Assembly (NCBI RefSeq): GCF_000189535.1
Contig: NC_015145.1
Span: forward strand, 1,426,001 to 1,490,000
Source: Pseudarthrobacter phenanthrenivorans Sphe3
GTDB lineage: Bacteria > Actinomycetota > Actinomycetes > Actinomycetales > Micrococcaceae
DNA length: 64,000 bases
Direction: 5' to 3'
The number at the start of each line of letters is the position of its first letter. Position 1 is the first letter of the stretch. The position numbers were made by a program, and so were the translations under genes. Shown here in pieces: positions 42,490 through 51,390 of the stretch. The notes under the pieces are model-generated. The model searched no databases. It saw only the letters and a program-made list of their open reading frames with translations, and was not told the origin of the DNA.

Positions 42490-43224
42490 TCAGGGGTGGG
42501 GGGACGGTTGCGGCGTGCCGGCCAGCAGGGCCGCAAGCGCCATGCCCTCGAGCAGGGGCCGGGCAGTTCCGGTCGCAATCTTCCGGCCGTGGCTGCGGAC
42601 CGAATGGGGGGTGGAGTTGATAAGCCCGAACGTGGCGTGCGCCCGCATGCGCAGCTCGGAACTGTCTGTCCCCGGGTGGAGCCTGGCCAGGACGTCCACC
42701 CAGACCTCGACGTAGCTCCGCTGCAGTGCCCGGACGGCGGCCTGGTCCTGGTCCGAGAGGCTGCTGAAATCCCTGTCCTGGACACGGATGACATCCGGTT
42801 TGCCCAACGCAAAGTCCACCTGGAACTGCACCAGGCGCTGAAGGGCGGCCAGGGGATCCGGATTTTCGGACACCACCCGGCGCCCGCCGTCCAGCAGCTC
42901 CTGGCTCACGGTCACCAGCAAGTCTGCGAGGACGGCCTGCTTGCCGGGAAAGTGGCGGTACACGGCCGGGCCGCTGACCCCCGCCGCAGCTCCGAGGTCC
43001 TCCAGCGAAACCCGGTTGAAGCCGTGCAGGGCAAACAGTGAAGCCGCAGCCGCGAGCAGGGCCTGGCGGCGGCTCTCCTTCGCCCTGCTGCGCTGGGTTG
43101 GACTAACTGCGGTTGTCGGACTAACTGAGCTTGTTGGATTACCTGAGCTTGTCGGATTACCTGCGGTTGTCGGGTTACCGGCCGGTGTCGAACTGCCGGC
43201 AGGCGCTGCGTCGGTGCTTGGCAC
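42490..43224 (-). CDS. TetR-family regulator with hexapeptide-repeat N-terminus
   Basis: The 244-residue regulator has a TetR HTH at about residues 50-95 (SLEDLGAAAGVSGPAVYRHF) and a C-terminal ligand domain. The first 44 residues are an unusual tail of hexapeptide repeats of the type GNPTTA/GNPTSS/VSPTTA, encoded by an 18-bp tandem repeat. The GTG at 43224 may not be the true start; a start after the repeats would give a normal-length TetR. It is divergent from the leucine operon and probably represses it through the two palindromes in between. The ligand is likely an acyl-CoA of the pathway. Confidence 0.85.
   Translation of the reverse strand: MPSTDAAPAGSSTPAGNPTTAGNPTSSGNPTSSVSPTTAVSPTQRSRAKESRRQALLAAAASLFALHGFNRVSLEDLGAAAGVSGPAVYRHFPGKQAVLADLLVTVSQELLDGGRRVVSENPDPLAALQRLVQFQVDFALGKPDVIRVQDRDFSSLSDQDQAAVRALQRSYVEVWVDVLARLHPGTDSSELRMRAHATFGLINSTPHSVRSHGRKIATGTARPLLEGMALAALLAGTPQPSPHP
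43095..43190 (-). repeat. 18-bp tandem repeat, about five units, in the TetR gene
   Basis: Units such as ACTAACTGCGGTTGTCGG, ACTAACTGAGCTTGTTGG, ATTACCTGAGCTTGTCGG and ATTACCTGCGGTTGTCGG follow each other in phase. Length 18 keeps the reading frame when units are gained or lost. The ACTAAC at the start of the first units resembles the operator half-site in the adjacent promoter. Confidence 0.85.
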
Positions 43225-43264
43225 AATTCCTCCTCGGACCCGGCGAGTCTAGCAAGCGACCTAC

Positions 43265-43280
43265 TGTGTTGGACATCACA
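43265..43280. promoter_or_regulatory. CRP/GlxR-like site at the leucine operon promoter
   Basis: TGTGT-TGGACA-TCACA matches TGTGA-N6-TCACA with one mismatch. It overlaps the probable -35 of the leucine operon (TTGGAC, 43269-43274). Confidence 0.35.
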
Positions 43281-43298
43281 GTTAATCGGGACTAACCT
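43269..43298 (+). promoter_or_regulatory. Putative promoter of the leucine operon
   Basis: TTGGAC at 43269-43274 and TAACCT at 43293-43298 are separated by 18 bp, a plausible -35/-10 pair 70 bp before the first gene. The palindrome at 43281 covers the spacer and -10, the usual position of a repressor. Confidence 0.4.
43281..43296. promoter_or_regulatory. Operator-like palindrome GTTA-N8-TAAC, site 1
   Basis: GTTAATCGGGACTAAC overlaps the probable -10 of the leucine operon. It pairs with a second copy 26 bp downstream. The divergent TetR regulator is the likely binder. Confidence 0.5.
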
Positions 43299-43306
43299 GA
43301 TTTTCA

Positions 43307-43322
43307 GTTACTCAAGACTAAC
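43307..43322. promoter_or_regulatory. Operator-like palindrome GTTA-N8-TAAC, site 2
   Basis: GTTACTCAAGACTAAC lies 46 bp before the leucine operon and shares its left half GTTACTCA with the gcdH site at 23333. Confidence 0.5.
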
Positions 43323-43367
43323 CGAGTTGGCTTTGCCGGCCGGTCCAACCATGAACAGGATGCGTCG

Positions 43368-44975
43368 ATGGAGACCATTGCCAGCCGGCTCGATCCCTCG
43401 AACGGGGCCTTCGTGGAAAACCGCGAAGCACAGCTGCAGCTGGTGGCGGACCTGCGGAAACGGCTTGCGGACGCCGCCTTGGGCGGCCCGGAGAAATCCA
43501 GGCAACGCCACGTGGCCCGGGGAAAGCTCCTGCCCCGCGAGCGCATCGACCAGCTGCTCGATGACGGCAGCCCCTTCCTCGAAATCGCCCCGTTGGCCGC
43601 GAACGGGATGTACAACAACGAGGCCCCCGGTGCGGGCGTCATCGCGGGCATCGGGCTGGTCCATGGGCGCCACGTGCTGGTCATCTCCAATGACGCCACG
43701 GTCAAGGGCGGCACCTACTATCCGCTGACCGTGAAGAAGCACCTGCGGGCCCAGGAGATCGCCCTGGAGAACCGGCTGCCCTGCATCTACCTGGTGGACT
43801 CGGGAGGAGCCTTCCTGCCCAAGCAGGACGAGGTCTTTCCGGACAAGGAGCACTTCGGCCGCATCTTCTACAACCAGGCCCGGCTGTCCGCGGCCAAGAT
43901 CCCGCAGATCGCCTCAGTCATGGGTTCCTGCACCGCCGGCGGCGCCTATGTCCCCGCCATGAGCGATGAAACAGTCATCGTCCGGAACCAGGGCACCATC
44001 TTTTTGGGCGGCCCGCCGCTGGTCAAGGCGGCAATCGGCGAAATCGTCACTCCCGAGGAGCTCGGCGGGGGCGAGGTGCACTCAAGGATTTCGGGCGTCA
44101 CGGATCACCTTGCCGAAAATGACGAACACGCCCTGCAGATCATCCGTGACATCGTCTCCACCCTCCCGCCGCCGGCGCCGCCCGCGTGGGAGGTGAGTGC
44201 CGCCGTCGAACCCGCCGCAGATTCCGAGGGGCTCTACGGTGCCGTGCCCACAGACGTCAACGCCCCCTACGACGTCCACGAGGTCATCGCCCGGCTGGTG
44301 GACGGCAGCAGGTTCCACGAATTCAAGAAGGAGTACGGCACCACCCTGGTCACCGGCTTCGCCCGGCTGTACGGCCATCCGGTGGGCATCGTGGCCAACA
44401 ACGGCGTGCTGTTCAGCGAGTCGTCCCTCAAGGGCGCCCACTTCATCGAACTCTGCGACCAGCGCGGCATTCCACTGATCTTTCTGCAGAACATCTCCGG
44501 GTTCATGGTGGGAAAGGATTCGGAGCAGGGCGGCATCGCCAAGAACGGCGCCAAGATGGTCACCGCCGTCGCCACCGCCAGGGTGCCCAAGCTGACCGTG
44601 GTCATCGGCGGCTCCTTCGGCGCCGGCAACTACTCCATGTGCGGGCGCGCCTACTCGCCCCGGTTCCTGTGGATGTGGCCGGCGTCCCGGATCTCCGTCA
44701 TGGGCGGCAACCAGGCCTCCAGCGTCCTGGCCACTGTGAAGCGGGACCAGTTCGAGGCGGCGGGCCAGGAATGGTCCGCCGAGGATGAGGAGGCCTTCAA
44801 AGCGCCCATCCGCCGGCAGTACGAGGACCAGGGCAGCCCGTACTACTCCACGGCGAGACTGTGGGATGACGGCGTGATCGACCCCGCCGACACCCGGATA
44901 GTCCTGGGCCTGGCGCTCGATGTGGTGTCCCGCACACCGCTGCCCGAAACCTCCTTCGGCCTCTTCAGGATGTGA
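43368..44975 (+). CDS. Acyl-CoA carboxylase carboxyltransferase (3-methylcrotonyl-CoA carboxylase beta)
   Basis: The 535-residue carboxyltransferase transfers CO2 from biotin to 3-methylcrotonyl-CoA. Both crotonase-fold halves are visible: [20 protein letters not shown] and [20 protein letters not shown] in the first, [20 protein letters not shown] and [20 protein letters not shown] in the second. These follow methylcrotonyl-CoA rather than propionyl-CoA subunits, and the operon supports it. It corresponds in position to mycobacterial accD1. It overlaps the alpha-subunit gene (GTGA). Confidence 0.92.
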   Translation: METIASRLDPSNGAFVENREAQLQLVADLRKRLADAALGGPEKSRQRHVARGKLLPRERIDQLLDDGSPFLEIAPLAANGMYNNEAPGAGVIAGIGLVHGRHVLVISNDATVKGGTYYPLTVKKHLRAQEIALENRLPCIYLVDSGGAFLPKQDEVFPDKEHFGRIFYNQARLSAAKIPQIASVMGSCTAGGAYVPAMSDETVIVRNQGTIFLGGPPLVKAAIGEIVTPEELGGGEVHSRISGVTDHLAENDEHALQIIRDIVSTLPPPAPPAWEVSAAVEPAADSEGLYGAVPTDVNAPYDVHEVIARLVDGSRFHEFKKEYGTTLVTGFARLYGHPVGIVANNGVLFSESSLKGAHFIELCDQRGIPLIFLQNISGFMVGKDSEQGGIAKNGAKMVTAVATARVPKLTVVIGGSFGAGNYSMCGRAYSPRFLWMWPASRISVMGGNQASSVLATVKRDQFEAAGQEWSAEDEEAFKAPIRRQYEDQGSPYYSTARLWDDGVIDPADTRIVLGLALDVVSRTPLPETSFGLFRM

Positions 44976-47221
44976 GCCCGCCCATGACAACGCCTTCCCT
45001 CGCCGGCACACCAACGCCAGGCCAGACCATGTTCCGCACCGTGCTGGTGGCCAACCGCGGTGAAATCGCCTGCCGCGTGATCCGCACCCTCCGCGCCCTG
45101 GGCATCCGCTCGGTTGCCGTTTACAGCGATGCCGACGCCGGTGCGCGGCACGTGCGCGAGGCTGACACGGCCGTGCGGATCGGCCCTGCCGCGGCCACGG
45201 AGAGCTACCTGAAGATCGAGGCCATCATCGACGCCTGCCGCAAGGCCGGTGTGGAAGCGGTGCACCCGGGCTATGGCTTCCTAAGCGAGAACGCGGACTT
45301 CGCCCGCGCACTGGACCAGGCCGGCATCACCTTCATCGGCCCCGGCATCGACGCGCTGGACGTTATGGGGGACAAGATCCGCTCCAAGAACCACGTGGCC
45401 GGTTACGGCGTCCCCGTGGTTCCCGGCGTAGCGGAGCCCGGGATGACGGATGAGCAGCTGGTTGCAGCGGCTGCGGCCGTGGGTTTTCCGCTGTTGATCA
45501 AGCCCTCCGCAGGCGGCGGCGGGAAAGGTATGCACGTAGTGGAACGCGCGGCGGACCTTCCGGCGACGTTGGCTACCGCCCGGCGGGTGGCGGCGAGCGC
45601 CTTCGGAGACGACACCCTTTTCCTGGAACGCCTGGTTTCCACGCCAAGGCACATAGAGGTCCAGGTCCTGGCGGATCACCACGGCAACGTCATTCACCTG
45701 GGCGAGCGTGAATGCTCGCTGCAGCGCCGCCACCAGAAGGTCATCGAAGAGGCCCCCTCGCCCTTGCTCGAATCGCATCCGGAAGGCGCGGCCATCCGTG
45801 CCCGCATCGGCGAGGCCGCCTGCAATGCCGCCCGCAGCGTCAATTACAGCGGCGCCGGGACCGTCGAATTCCTCGTCTCGGACGACAGCCCGGATGAGTT
45901 CTACTTCATGGAGATGAACACCCGGCTCCAGGTGGAACACCCTGTCACGGAGATGGTGACCGGCGTCGACCTCGTTGAATGGCAGGTGCGCATCGCGGCG
46001 GGCCAGGAACTCACCGTCCGGCAGGCCGACGTCGAACTTCACGGGCACGCCGTGGAGGCGCGGGTCTACGCGGAGGTCCCCGAAAAAAACTTCCTGCCCT
46101 CCACAGGAACAGTGCTCCTCCTGCAGGAGCTGCCCGGCCCGCGGCAGCGGCCCAGCGCGCCGGAGCGCACCGAAGTGGCGGCCGCCCGGGGCAGGGTCCG
46201 CGTGGACTCATCGCTGATCGAAGGACTGGAGCTCTCCTCCAGTTACGATCCGATGATCTCCAAGGTCATCGCCTGGGGCAGGGACCGGAACGACGCCCTG
46301 GACACGCTGGACGAGGCCCTCAGCGGGTACACCGCCCTGGGCGTGCACACGAACGTTGAGTACCTTCGCCTGCTGATTAACGACGGCGACGTCCGGGCCG
46401 GGCGGCTGGACACCGGCCTGATCGGGCGCAGGATGCCCGAACTCGCTTTCCGCCGGGCAGGCGCCTTCGAATTCGTGGCAGCCGCGCTCTTCGCCGCCGA
46501 GCTGGAACGCCAAAACATCCCGCTCCCGCCGGCCGGCCCCTGGCAGCGGCAGGACGGCTGGCGTGTGGGCCGGGCAGCGCCGCGGCGCATCAGCATCGGA
46601 ACGCCCGACGGCGGCGTGGCCACCGTGGCGGTCAGCGGCCTGGAGGTGCCGGAGGGCTTTGCCCGGGGCCCTGAGCCGATCCAGGCATCCGTGCAGGTGG
46701 ACGGCGGCACCGTGCGCCGGGCCTCACTGTCCCTCGCATCACGGAGCAGCCTCCGGCTGGAGCTCGACGGCGAGGCCAGGGAGTACTCGCTGGCCCCGGT
46801 CTACACCGGACCGGCGGGCCCCACCTGGACCAACCCGCTGCCCGGCGCCCCGTCGGAGCTCTTCCTCAGCCATGAAGGCTGGTCCTGCCGGCTGGAACTC
46901 CTGACCCGCGAAGCACGGCTTGAACGCGTCCTTGCGGCCATCCAGCGCGAGGAAGGCGCGGCCGACCCCGCTGTACGCTCGCCGATGCCCGGCACGGTGG
47001 TCGCCGTCCCGGTCAGCGACGGCGACACGGTGGCGACCGGGCAGGTGCTGGTTTCGGTGGAGGCCATGAAGATGGAGCACCAGCTGCTGGCTCCCCTGGA
47101 GGGGACGGTACACCTGAGCATCCGTCCCGGAGACCTGGTGAAGGCGGACCAGGTCCTGGCCACGATCCATCCCTTGGCGGATACAAACACCCCTAACGAT
47201 CCCAACGGCGAAGGAGCCTAG
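44972..47221 (+). CDS. Biotin carboxylase/BCCP subunit (3-methylcrotonyl-CoA carboxylase alpha)
   Basis: The 749-residue subunit has an ATP-grasp biotin carboxylase domain ([20 protein letters not shown]; glycine loop [33 protein letters not shown]). A methylcrotonyl-type linker follows, then a C-terminal biotinyl domain with the biotinylated K700 in [11 protein letters not shown]. It carboxylates biotin with ATP and bicarbonate. GTG 44972 overlaps the preceding stop; ATG 44984 is an alternative start. Corresponds to mycobacterial accA1. Confidence 0.93.
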   Translation: MSPPMTTPSLAGTPTPGQTMFRTVLVANRGEIACRVIRTLRALGIRSVAVYSDADAGARHVREADTAVRIGPAAATESYLKIEAIIDACRKAGVEAVHPGYGFLSENADFARALDQAGITFIGPGIDALDVMGDKIRSKNHVAGYGVPVVPGVAEPGMTDEQLVAAAAAVGFPLLIKPSAGGGGKGMHVVERAADLPATLATARRVAASAFGDDTLFLERLVSTPRHIEVQVLADHHGNVIHLGERECSLQRRHQKVIEEAPSPLLESHPEGAAIRARIGEAACNAARSVNYSGAGTVEFLVSDDSPDEFYFMEMNTRLQVEHPVTEMVTGVDLVEWQVRIAAGQELTVRQADVELHGHAVEARVYAEVPEKNFLPSTGTVLLLQELPGPRQRPSAPERTEVAAARGRVRVDSSLIEGLELSSSYDPMISKVIAWGRDRNDALDTLDEALSGYTALGVHTNVEYLRLLINDGDVRAGRLDTGLIGRRMPELAFRRAGAFEFVAAALFAAELERQNIPLPPAGPWQRQDGWRVGRAAPRRISIGTPDGGVATVAVSGLEVPEGFARGPEPIQASVQVDGGTVRRASLSLASRSSLRLELDGEAREYSLAPVYTGPAGPTWTNPLPGAPSELFLSHEGWSCRLELLTREARLERVLAAIQREEGAADPAVRSPMPGTVVAVPVSDGDTVATGQVLVSVEAMKMEHQLLAPLEGTVHLSIRPGDLVKADQVLATIHPLADTNTPNDPNGEGA

Positions 47222-47223
47222 AC

Positions 47224-48387
47224 ATGGCAGGGTTTGAACTCAGCGAGGAATACCAGGACCTCAGCGATACCGTCCGGGACTTTGCGGACCACGTGGTGGC
47301 ACCCGTTTCCGCCAAGCACGACGAAGAGCACAGCTTCCCATACGAAGTGGTGAAGCAGATGGCGGAAATGGGACTGTTCGGCCTGCCCTTCCCCGAGGAA
47401 TTCGGCGGAATGGGCGGCGACTACTTCGCACTGGCCCTCGCCCTGGAGCAGTTGGGCCGGGTGGACCAGTCCGTGGCCATCACCCTCGAGGCAGGGGTCT
47501 CCCTGGGGGCCATGCCCATCTACCGGTTCGGCACGGAGGCCCAGAAACAGGAGTGGCTGCCCCTGCTGGCCTCCGGCCAGGCGCTTGCGGGATTCGGCCT
47601 GACCGAACCGGAGGCAGGGTCCGACGCCGGCGGCACCAAGACCACGGCCCGGCGAGAGGACGGCCAGTGGGTCATCAACGGCAACAAGGAGTTCATCACC
47701 AACTCCGGCACGGACATCACCCGGCTGGTCACCGTCACCGCCGTCACAGGCCGGAAGGAACGCGAAGACGGCACCGTGCAGAAGGAGATTTCCACCATCC
47801 TGGTGCCCACTGACACTCCCGGTTTCAAAGCGGAAAAGGCTTACAACAAAGTCGGCTGGAACGCCTCGGACACCCACCCGCTGACGCTGCAGGACGTCCG
47901 GGTCCCGGAGGCGAACCTGCTGGGCGTTGAAGGCCGCGGCTACGCCAACTTCCTGTCCATCCTGGATGAAGGCCGCATTGCCATTGCTGCCCTGGCAACC
48001 GGCGCAGCCCAGGGCTGCGTGGACCTCTCGGTGAAGTACGCCAGGGAACGCAGCGCTTTCGGGCAGAACATCGGGAAGTACCAGGCCATTTCGTTCAAGA
48101 TCGCACGCATGGAAGCCCGGGCCCATTCCGCCCGCCTGGCCTACTACGATGCGGCATTCCGCATGCTTGCCGGCAAGCCGTTCAAGACGCAGGCGGCCAT
48201 CGCTAAGATGGTCGCAGGCGAGGCAGCCATGGACAACGCGCGGGATGCCACCCAGGTGTTCGGCGGCTATGGCTTCATCAACGAGTTCACCGTGGCACGC
48301 CACTACCGCGACTCCAAGATCCTTGAAGTGGGGGAGGGCACCACCGAGGTCCAGCTGATGCTGATCGCCCGCGAACTGGGTCTGTAG
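47224..48387 (+). CDS. Acyl-CoA dehydrogenase (isovaleryl-CoA dehydrogenase role)
   Basis: The 387-residue flavoprotein has AGFGLTEPEAGSDAGGTKTT (FAD region), AYNKVGWNASDTHPLTLQDV and the C-terminal VGEGTTEVQLMLIARELGL. In the operon it should oxidise isovaleryl-CoA to 3-methylcrotonyl-CoA. The catalytic Glu is at the common EGT position; human isovaleryl-CoA dehydrogenase instead uses a Glu in an earlier helix. It may therefore be a FadE19-like enzyme accepting several branched short-chain acyl-CoAs. It starts 2 bp after the carboxylase alpha gene. Confidence 0.9.
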   Translation: MAGFELSEEYQDLSDTVRDFADHVVAPVSAKHDEEHSFPYEVVKQMAEMGLFGLPFPEEFGGMGGDYFALALALEQLGRVDQSVAITLEAGVSLGAMPIYRFGTEAQKQEWLPLLASGQALAGFGLTEPEAGSDAGGTKTTARREDGQWVINGNKEFITNSGTDITRLVTVTAVTGRKEREDGTVQKEISTILVPTDTPGFKAEKAYNKVGWNASDTHPLTLQDVRVPEANLLGVEGRGYANFLSILDEGRIAIAALATGAAQGCVDLSVKYARERSAFGQNIGKYQAISFKIARMEARAHSARLAYYDAAFRMLAGKPFKTQAAIAKMVAGEAAMDNARDATQVFGGYGFINEFTVARHYRDSKILEVGEGTTEVQLMLIARELGL

Positions 48388-48437
48388 TACAAGGATTTGA
48401 AGGAACAGGGACTGAAGCCGGCCTGAGAGGATCACCG

Positions 48438-49226
48438 ATGATTGACAAGGTTGTTGCCAGCGCTGACGAGGCCGTCGCGGACATCCCGGACGGCGCCTCC
48501 CTGGCCGTGGGCGGATTCGGACTCTGCGGTATCCCGGTCACCCTCATCGACGCGCTGCACCGGGCAGGAACGTCGGACCTAGAAACCGTCAGCAACAACT
48601 GCGGCGTGGACGACTGGGGCCTTGGCATCCTGCTCCGGGACGGGCGGATCCGCCGCACCATCAGCTCCTACGTGGGCGAGAACAAGGAGTTCGCCCGGCA
48701 ATACCTGGCCGGCGAACTCGAGGTGGTGCTGACGCCGCAGGGCACCCTGGCCGAGAAGCTTCGCGCCGGCGGGGCGGGCATCCCGGCGTTCTACACCAAG
48801 GCAGGCGTGGGCACCCAGGTATCCGACGGCGGCCTGCCGCAAAAGTACGACGCCGAGGGCGGGATCGCGATCGCCTCCGCACCGAAGGAGGTGCGCGCCT
48901 TTGCCGGCGTCGACTATGTGCTGGAGGAGTCTTTGATCCCGGACTTCGGCCTGGTCCATGCCTGGAAGGGTGACCGCCACGGAAACCTGGTTTTCCACGC
49001 CACCGCCATGAACTTCAACCCGCTGTGTGCAATGGCCGGCCGGATCACCATCGCCGAGGTGGAGGAACTCGTGGAGCCCGGAGAGCTGGACCCGGAGCAC
49101 ATCCACACACCGGGCATCTTCGTCCAGCGGGTGGTCCTGGCGGCCAACGCGGAGAAACGCATCGAGAAACGGACCGTGGCCTTGGCCCCGGCCCAGGGCC
49201 ACAGCAACCAGCAGGCAGGAGCATAG
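48438..49226 (+). CDS. scoA: 3-oxoacid CoA-transferase subunit A
   Basis: The 262-residue subunit has the CoA-transferase I fold with [20 protein letters not shown] (the GxGGF type CoA loop) and [17 protein letters not shown]. With subunit B it moves CoA from succinyl-CoA to acetoacetate, activating the ketone body left by leucine breakdown. It has a GAGAGGA site and its stop is 2 bp before subunit B. Confidence 0.92.
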   Translation: MIDKVVASADEAVADIPDGASLAVGGFGLCGIPVTLIDALHRAGTSDLETVSNNCGVDDWGLGILLRDGRIRRTISSYVGENKEFARQYLAGELEVVLTPQGTLAEKLRAGGAGIPAFYTKAGVGTQVSDGGLPQKYDAEGGIAIASAPKEVRAFAGVDYVLEESLIPDFGLVHAWKGDRHGNLVFHATAMNFNPLCAMAGRITIAEVEELVEPGELDPEHIHTPGIFVQRVVLAANAEKRIEKRTVALAPAQGHSNQQAGA

Positions 49227-49228
49227 CC

Positions 49229-49996
49229 ATGGATCCCAACAGCCCCTACGCTCCGAGGCCCGAAGGCGTCCGGCCCGAGTACCGCCGGGCCGCGGCCCAG
49301 CAGCACGAAGTCCAGGCGGACGGGACCGCCGCCAAAGGCTGGACCCGGAATGAACTGGCCGCCCGGGTGGCACGCGAGCTCAGCAACGGGCAGTACGTCA
49401 ACCTCGGGATCGGGATGCCCACCCTGATCCCCAACTACATCCCTGACGGCGTGGAAGTGGTGCTCCACTCGGAGAACGGAATCCTCGGCGTCGGCCCCTA
49501 TCCTGCTGAGGACGCCCTGGATCCGGACCTGATCAACGCCGGCAAGGAAACCGTCACGGTCAACAAAGGGGCTGCGTTCTTCGACTCCGCCACGTCTTTC
49601 GGCATGATCCGCGGCGGCCACGTGGACGTGGCCGTCCTGGGCGCCATGGAGGTGGCCGAAAACGGCGACCTGGCCAACTGGATGATCCCCGGCAAGATGG
49701 TCAAGGGCATGGGCGGTGCCATGGACCTGGTGTTCGGCGCCAAGAAGGTGATCGTCATGATGGAGCATGTGGACCGGAACGGGAATCCGAAAATCGTCAA
49801 GGAGTGTTCCCTGCCCCTGACAGGCAAGGGCTGCGTGGACCGGATCATCACGGACCTTGCGGTCATCGATGTTGTTGCGGACCAGTCGGGGTCCCGGCTG
49901 CTGCTGCGCGAACTTGCCCCCAACGTTTCAGTGGAGGACGTGGCCGCAGCCACCGGGGCGGACCTCTTCGAGGAAGACCGGGAACTCACAGTATGA
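49229..49996 (+). CDS. scoB: 3-oxoacid CoA-transferase subunit B
   Basis: The 255-residue subunit carries the catalytic glutamate E82 in [16 protein letters not shown] and [19 protein letters not shown]. The first 35 residues are a Pro/Arg-rich extension not usual in the family. It overlaps the hydratase gene by four bases (ATGA). Mycobacterial scoA/scoB are adjacent to the equivalent leucine genes. Confidence 0.93.
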   Translation: MDPNSPYAPRPEGVRPEYRRAAAQQHEVQADGTAAKGWTRNELAARVARELSNGQYVNLGIGMPTLIPNYIPDGVEVVLHSENGILGVGPYPAEDALDPDLINAGKETVTVNKGAAFFDSATSFGMIRGGHVDVAVLGAMEVAENGDLANWMIPGKMVKGMGGAMDLVFGAKKVIVMMEHVDRNGNPKIVKECSLPLTGKGCVDRIITDLAVIDVVADQSGSRLLLRELAPNVSVEDVAAATGADLFEEDRELTV

Positions 49997-50547
49997 ACGC
50001 TCACGGCAGGAAGGACGACGGCGGCGGGCGGGTCATCGAGCAGCGCGGGTTGTACTTCGAGGAGCTGGAGGAGGGCGTCACGTACGCCCACCGGCCCGGG
50101 CGGACGGTCACGGAAGCGGACAACGTCCTGTTCACCACGCTCACCATGAATACCCAGGCGTTGCACCTCGACGCGGCCTGGAGCGCCGGCCAGCCTTTCG
50201 GCCAGCGGCTGGTGAATTCGATGTTCACGCTGGCCACGATGGTTGGCCAGTCAGTTTCCCAGCTTACGCAGGGCACCATCATCGCCCAGCTGGGCCTGAC
50301 CGATGTCTCCTTCCCGCATCCGCTTTATCACGGTGACACCCTGTACACCGAGACCGTGATCAGTGGAAAGCGGCCGTCGGGCTCACGGCCGGGCCAGGGA
50401 ATTGTGACCATGCAGCACACGGGCCGCAACCAGGACGGCGCAGTGGTGGCGCTGGCCACGCGGAGCTGCCTGATGTGGATGCGGGAGGCCCATGCGGGGC
50501 AGCCTGGCAGCGTACGGGGAAACGGACAGGAGACAATGCCGGTATGA
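49993..50547 (+). CDS. MaoC-family hydratase (probable 3-methylglutaconyl-CoA hydratase)
   Basis: The 184-residue hotdog-fold enzyme has [20 protein letters not shown] and [20 protein letters not shown], the MaoC hydratase segment with the catalytic Asp/His region replaced by N-T-Q-x-L-H-L. In place of a crotonase-type methylglutaconyl-CoA hydratase, the operon uses this protein, as with Rv2499c in Mycobacterium tuberculosis, giving (R)-HMG-CoA. Coupled to genes on both sides through ATGA overlaps. Confidence 0.85.
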   Translation: MNAHGRKDDGGGRVIEQRGLYFEELEEGVTYAHRPGRTVTEADNVLFTTLTMNTQALHLDAAWSAGQPFGQRLVNSMFTLATMVGQSVSQLTQGTIIAQLGLTDVSFPHPLYHGDTLYTETVISGKRPSGSRPGQGIVTMQHTGRNQDGAVVALATRSCLMWMREAHAGQPGSVRGNGQETMPV

Positions 50548-51383
50548 CGTTTGTAATGGGCCCTGCCCTGCTGTTCTGCCCTGCCGACAGGCCCGAGCGC
50601 TACCAGAAGGCTGCCGCCCGCGCCGACGCAGTCATCCTGGACCTTGAGGACGCGGTGGCGCCGGCGGACAAGAAGCGTGCCCGCGGCGCCATCCTTGCGC
50701 AGCTCGGAACCACTGGGGTGGAGCCGGAGCTTGAACCCAGCTGCACAATCGTGAGGGTGAATCCCGCCGGTACCGAGGAGTTCGAGAAGGATCTTCACTG
50801 CCTCGCCCACACCCCCTACCGGACGGTCATGCTGGCCAAGACGGAAACTGTCCAGCAGCTCGAAGCGCTGGACGGCTACAAGGTCATCGCGCTGTGTGAA
50901 ACAGCGCTGGGAGTCCTCAACGCCCCCGCCATCGCAGCCGCCCCGAACGTGGTGGGGCTGATGTGGGGTGCAGAAGACCTGCTGGCTTCGTTGGGGGGTA
51001 CGTCCAGCAGGAAGGCCGACGGCGGGTACCGGGCCGTGGCGCTGCACGCGCGGGCGGCTGTGCTGCTCGCTGCGCGCGCCCACGGCAAGGAAGCGGTGGA
51101 TGCGGTGTACACGAACATTCCGGACCTTGCCGGGCTGGAAGAGGAAGCAGCCGATGCCGTGGCCTCCGGTTTCAGCTCCAAAGCATGCATCCATCCCAGC
51201 CAGGCCGCCGTGGTCAGGGCCGCCTACGCGCCCTCCGAGACCGAGGTGGCGGACGCTGAAGCCCTCCTCGATGCTGCTGCGTCAGCCGGCTCGGGGGTCT
51301 TCCAGTACCAGGGAAAGATGATCGACGGCCCCATCCTCAAACACGCTCAGGAAATCATTCGCCGTGCCCAGGCCATGGGATAG
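50544..51383 (+). CDS. CitE-like CoA-ester lyase (probable (R)-HMG-CoA lyase)
   Basis: The 279-residue HpcH/HpaI-CitE family protein has LLFCPADRPERYQKAAARAD with VILDLEDAVAPADKKRA, RVNPAGTEEF, the metal-binding Glu in IALCETALGVLNAPAIAA and GLMWGAEDLLASLGG. Its place after the MaoC hydratase matches Rv2498c, characterised as a lyase for (R)-HMG-CoA and citramalyl-CoA. The expected products from leucine are acetyl-CoA and acetoacetate. No classical HMG-CoA lyase is present. Last gene of the operon. Confidence 0.87.
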   Translation: MTFVMGPALLFCPADRPERYQKAAARADAVILDLEDAVAPADKKRARGAILAQLGTTGVEPELEPSCTIVRVNPAGTEEFEKDLHCLAHTPYRTVMLAKTETVQQLEALDGYKVIALCETALGVLNAPAIAAAPNVVGLMWGAEDLLASLGGTSSRKADGGYRAVALHARAAVLLAARAHGKEAVDAVYTNIPDLAGLEEEAADAVASGFSSKACIHPSQAAVVRAAYAPSETEVADAEALLDAAASAGSGVFQYQGKMIDGPILKHAQEIIRRAQAMG

Positions 51384-51390
51384 CTGACCG

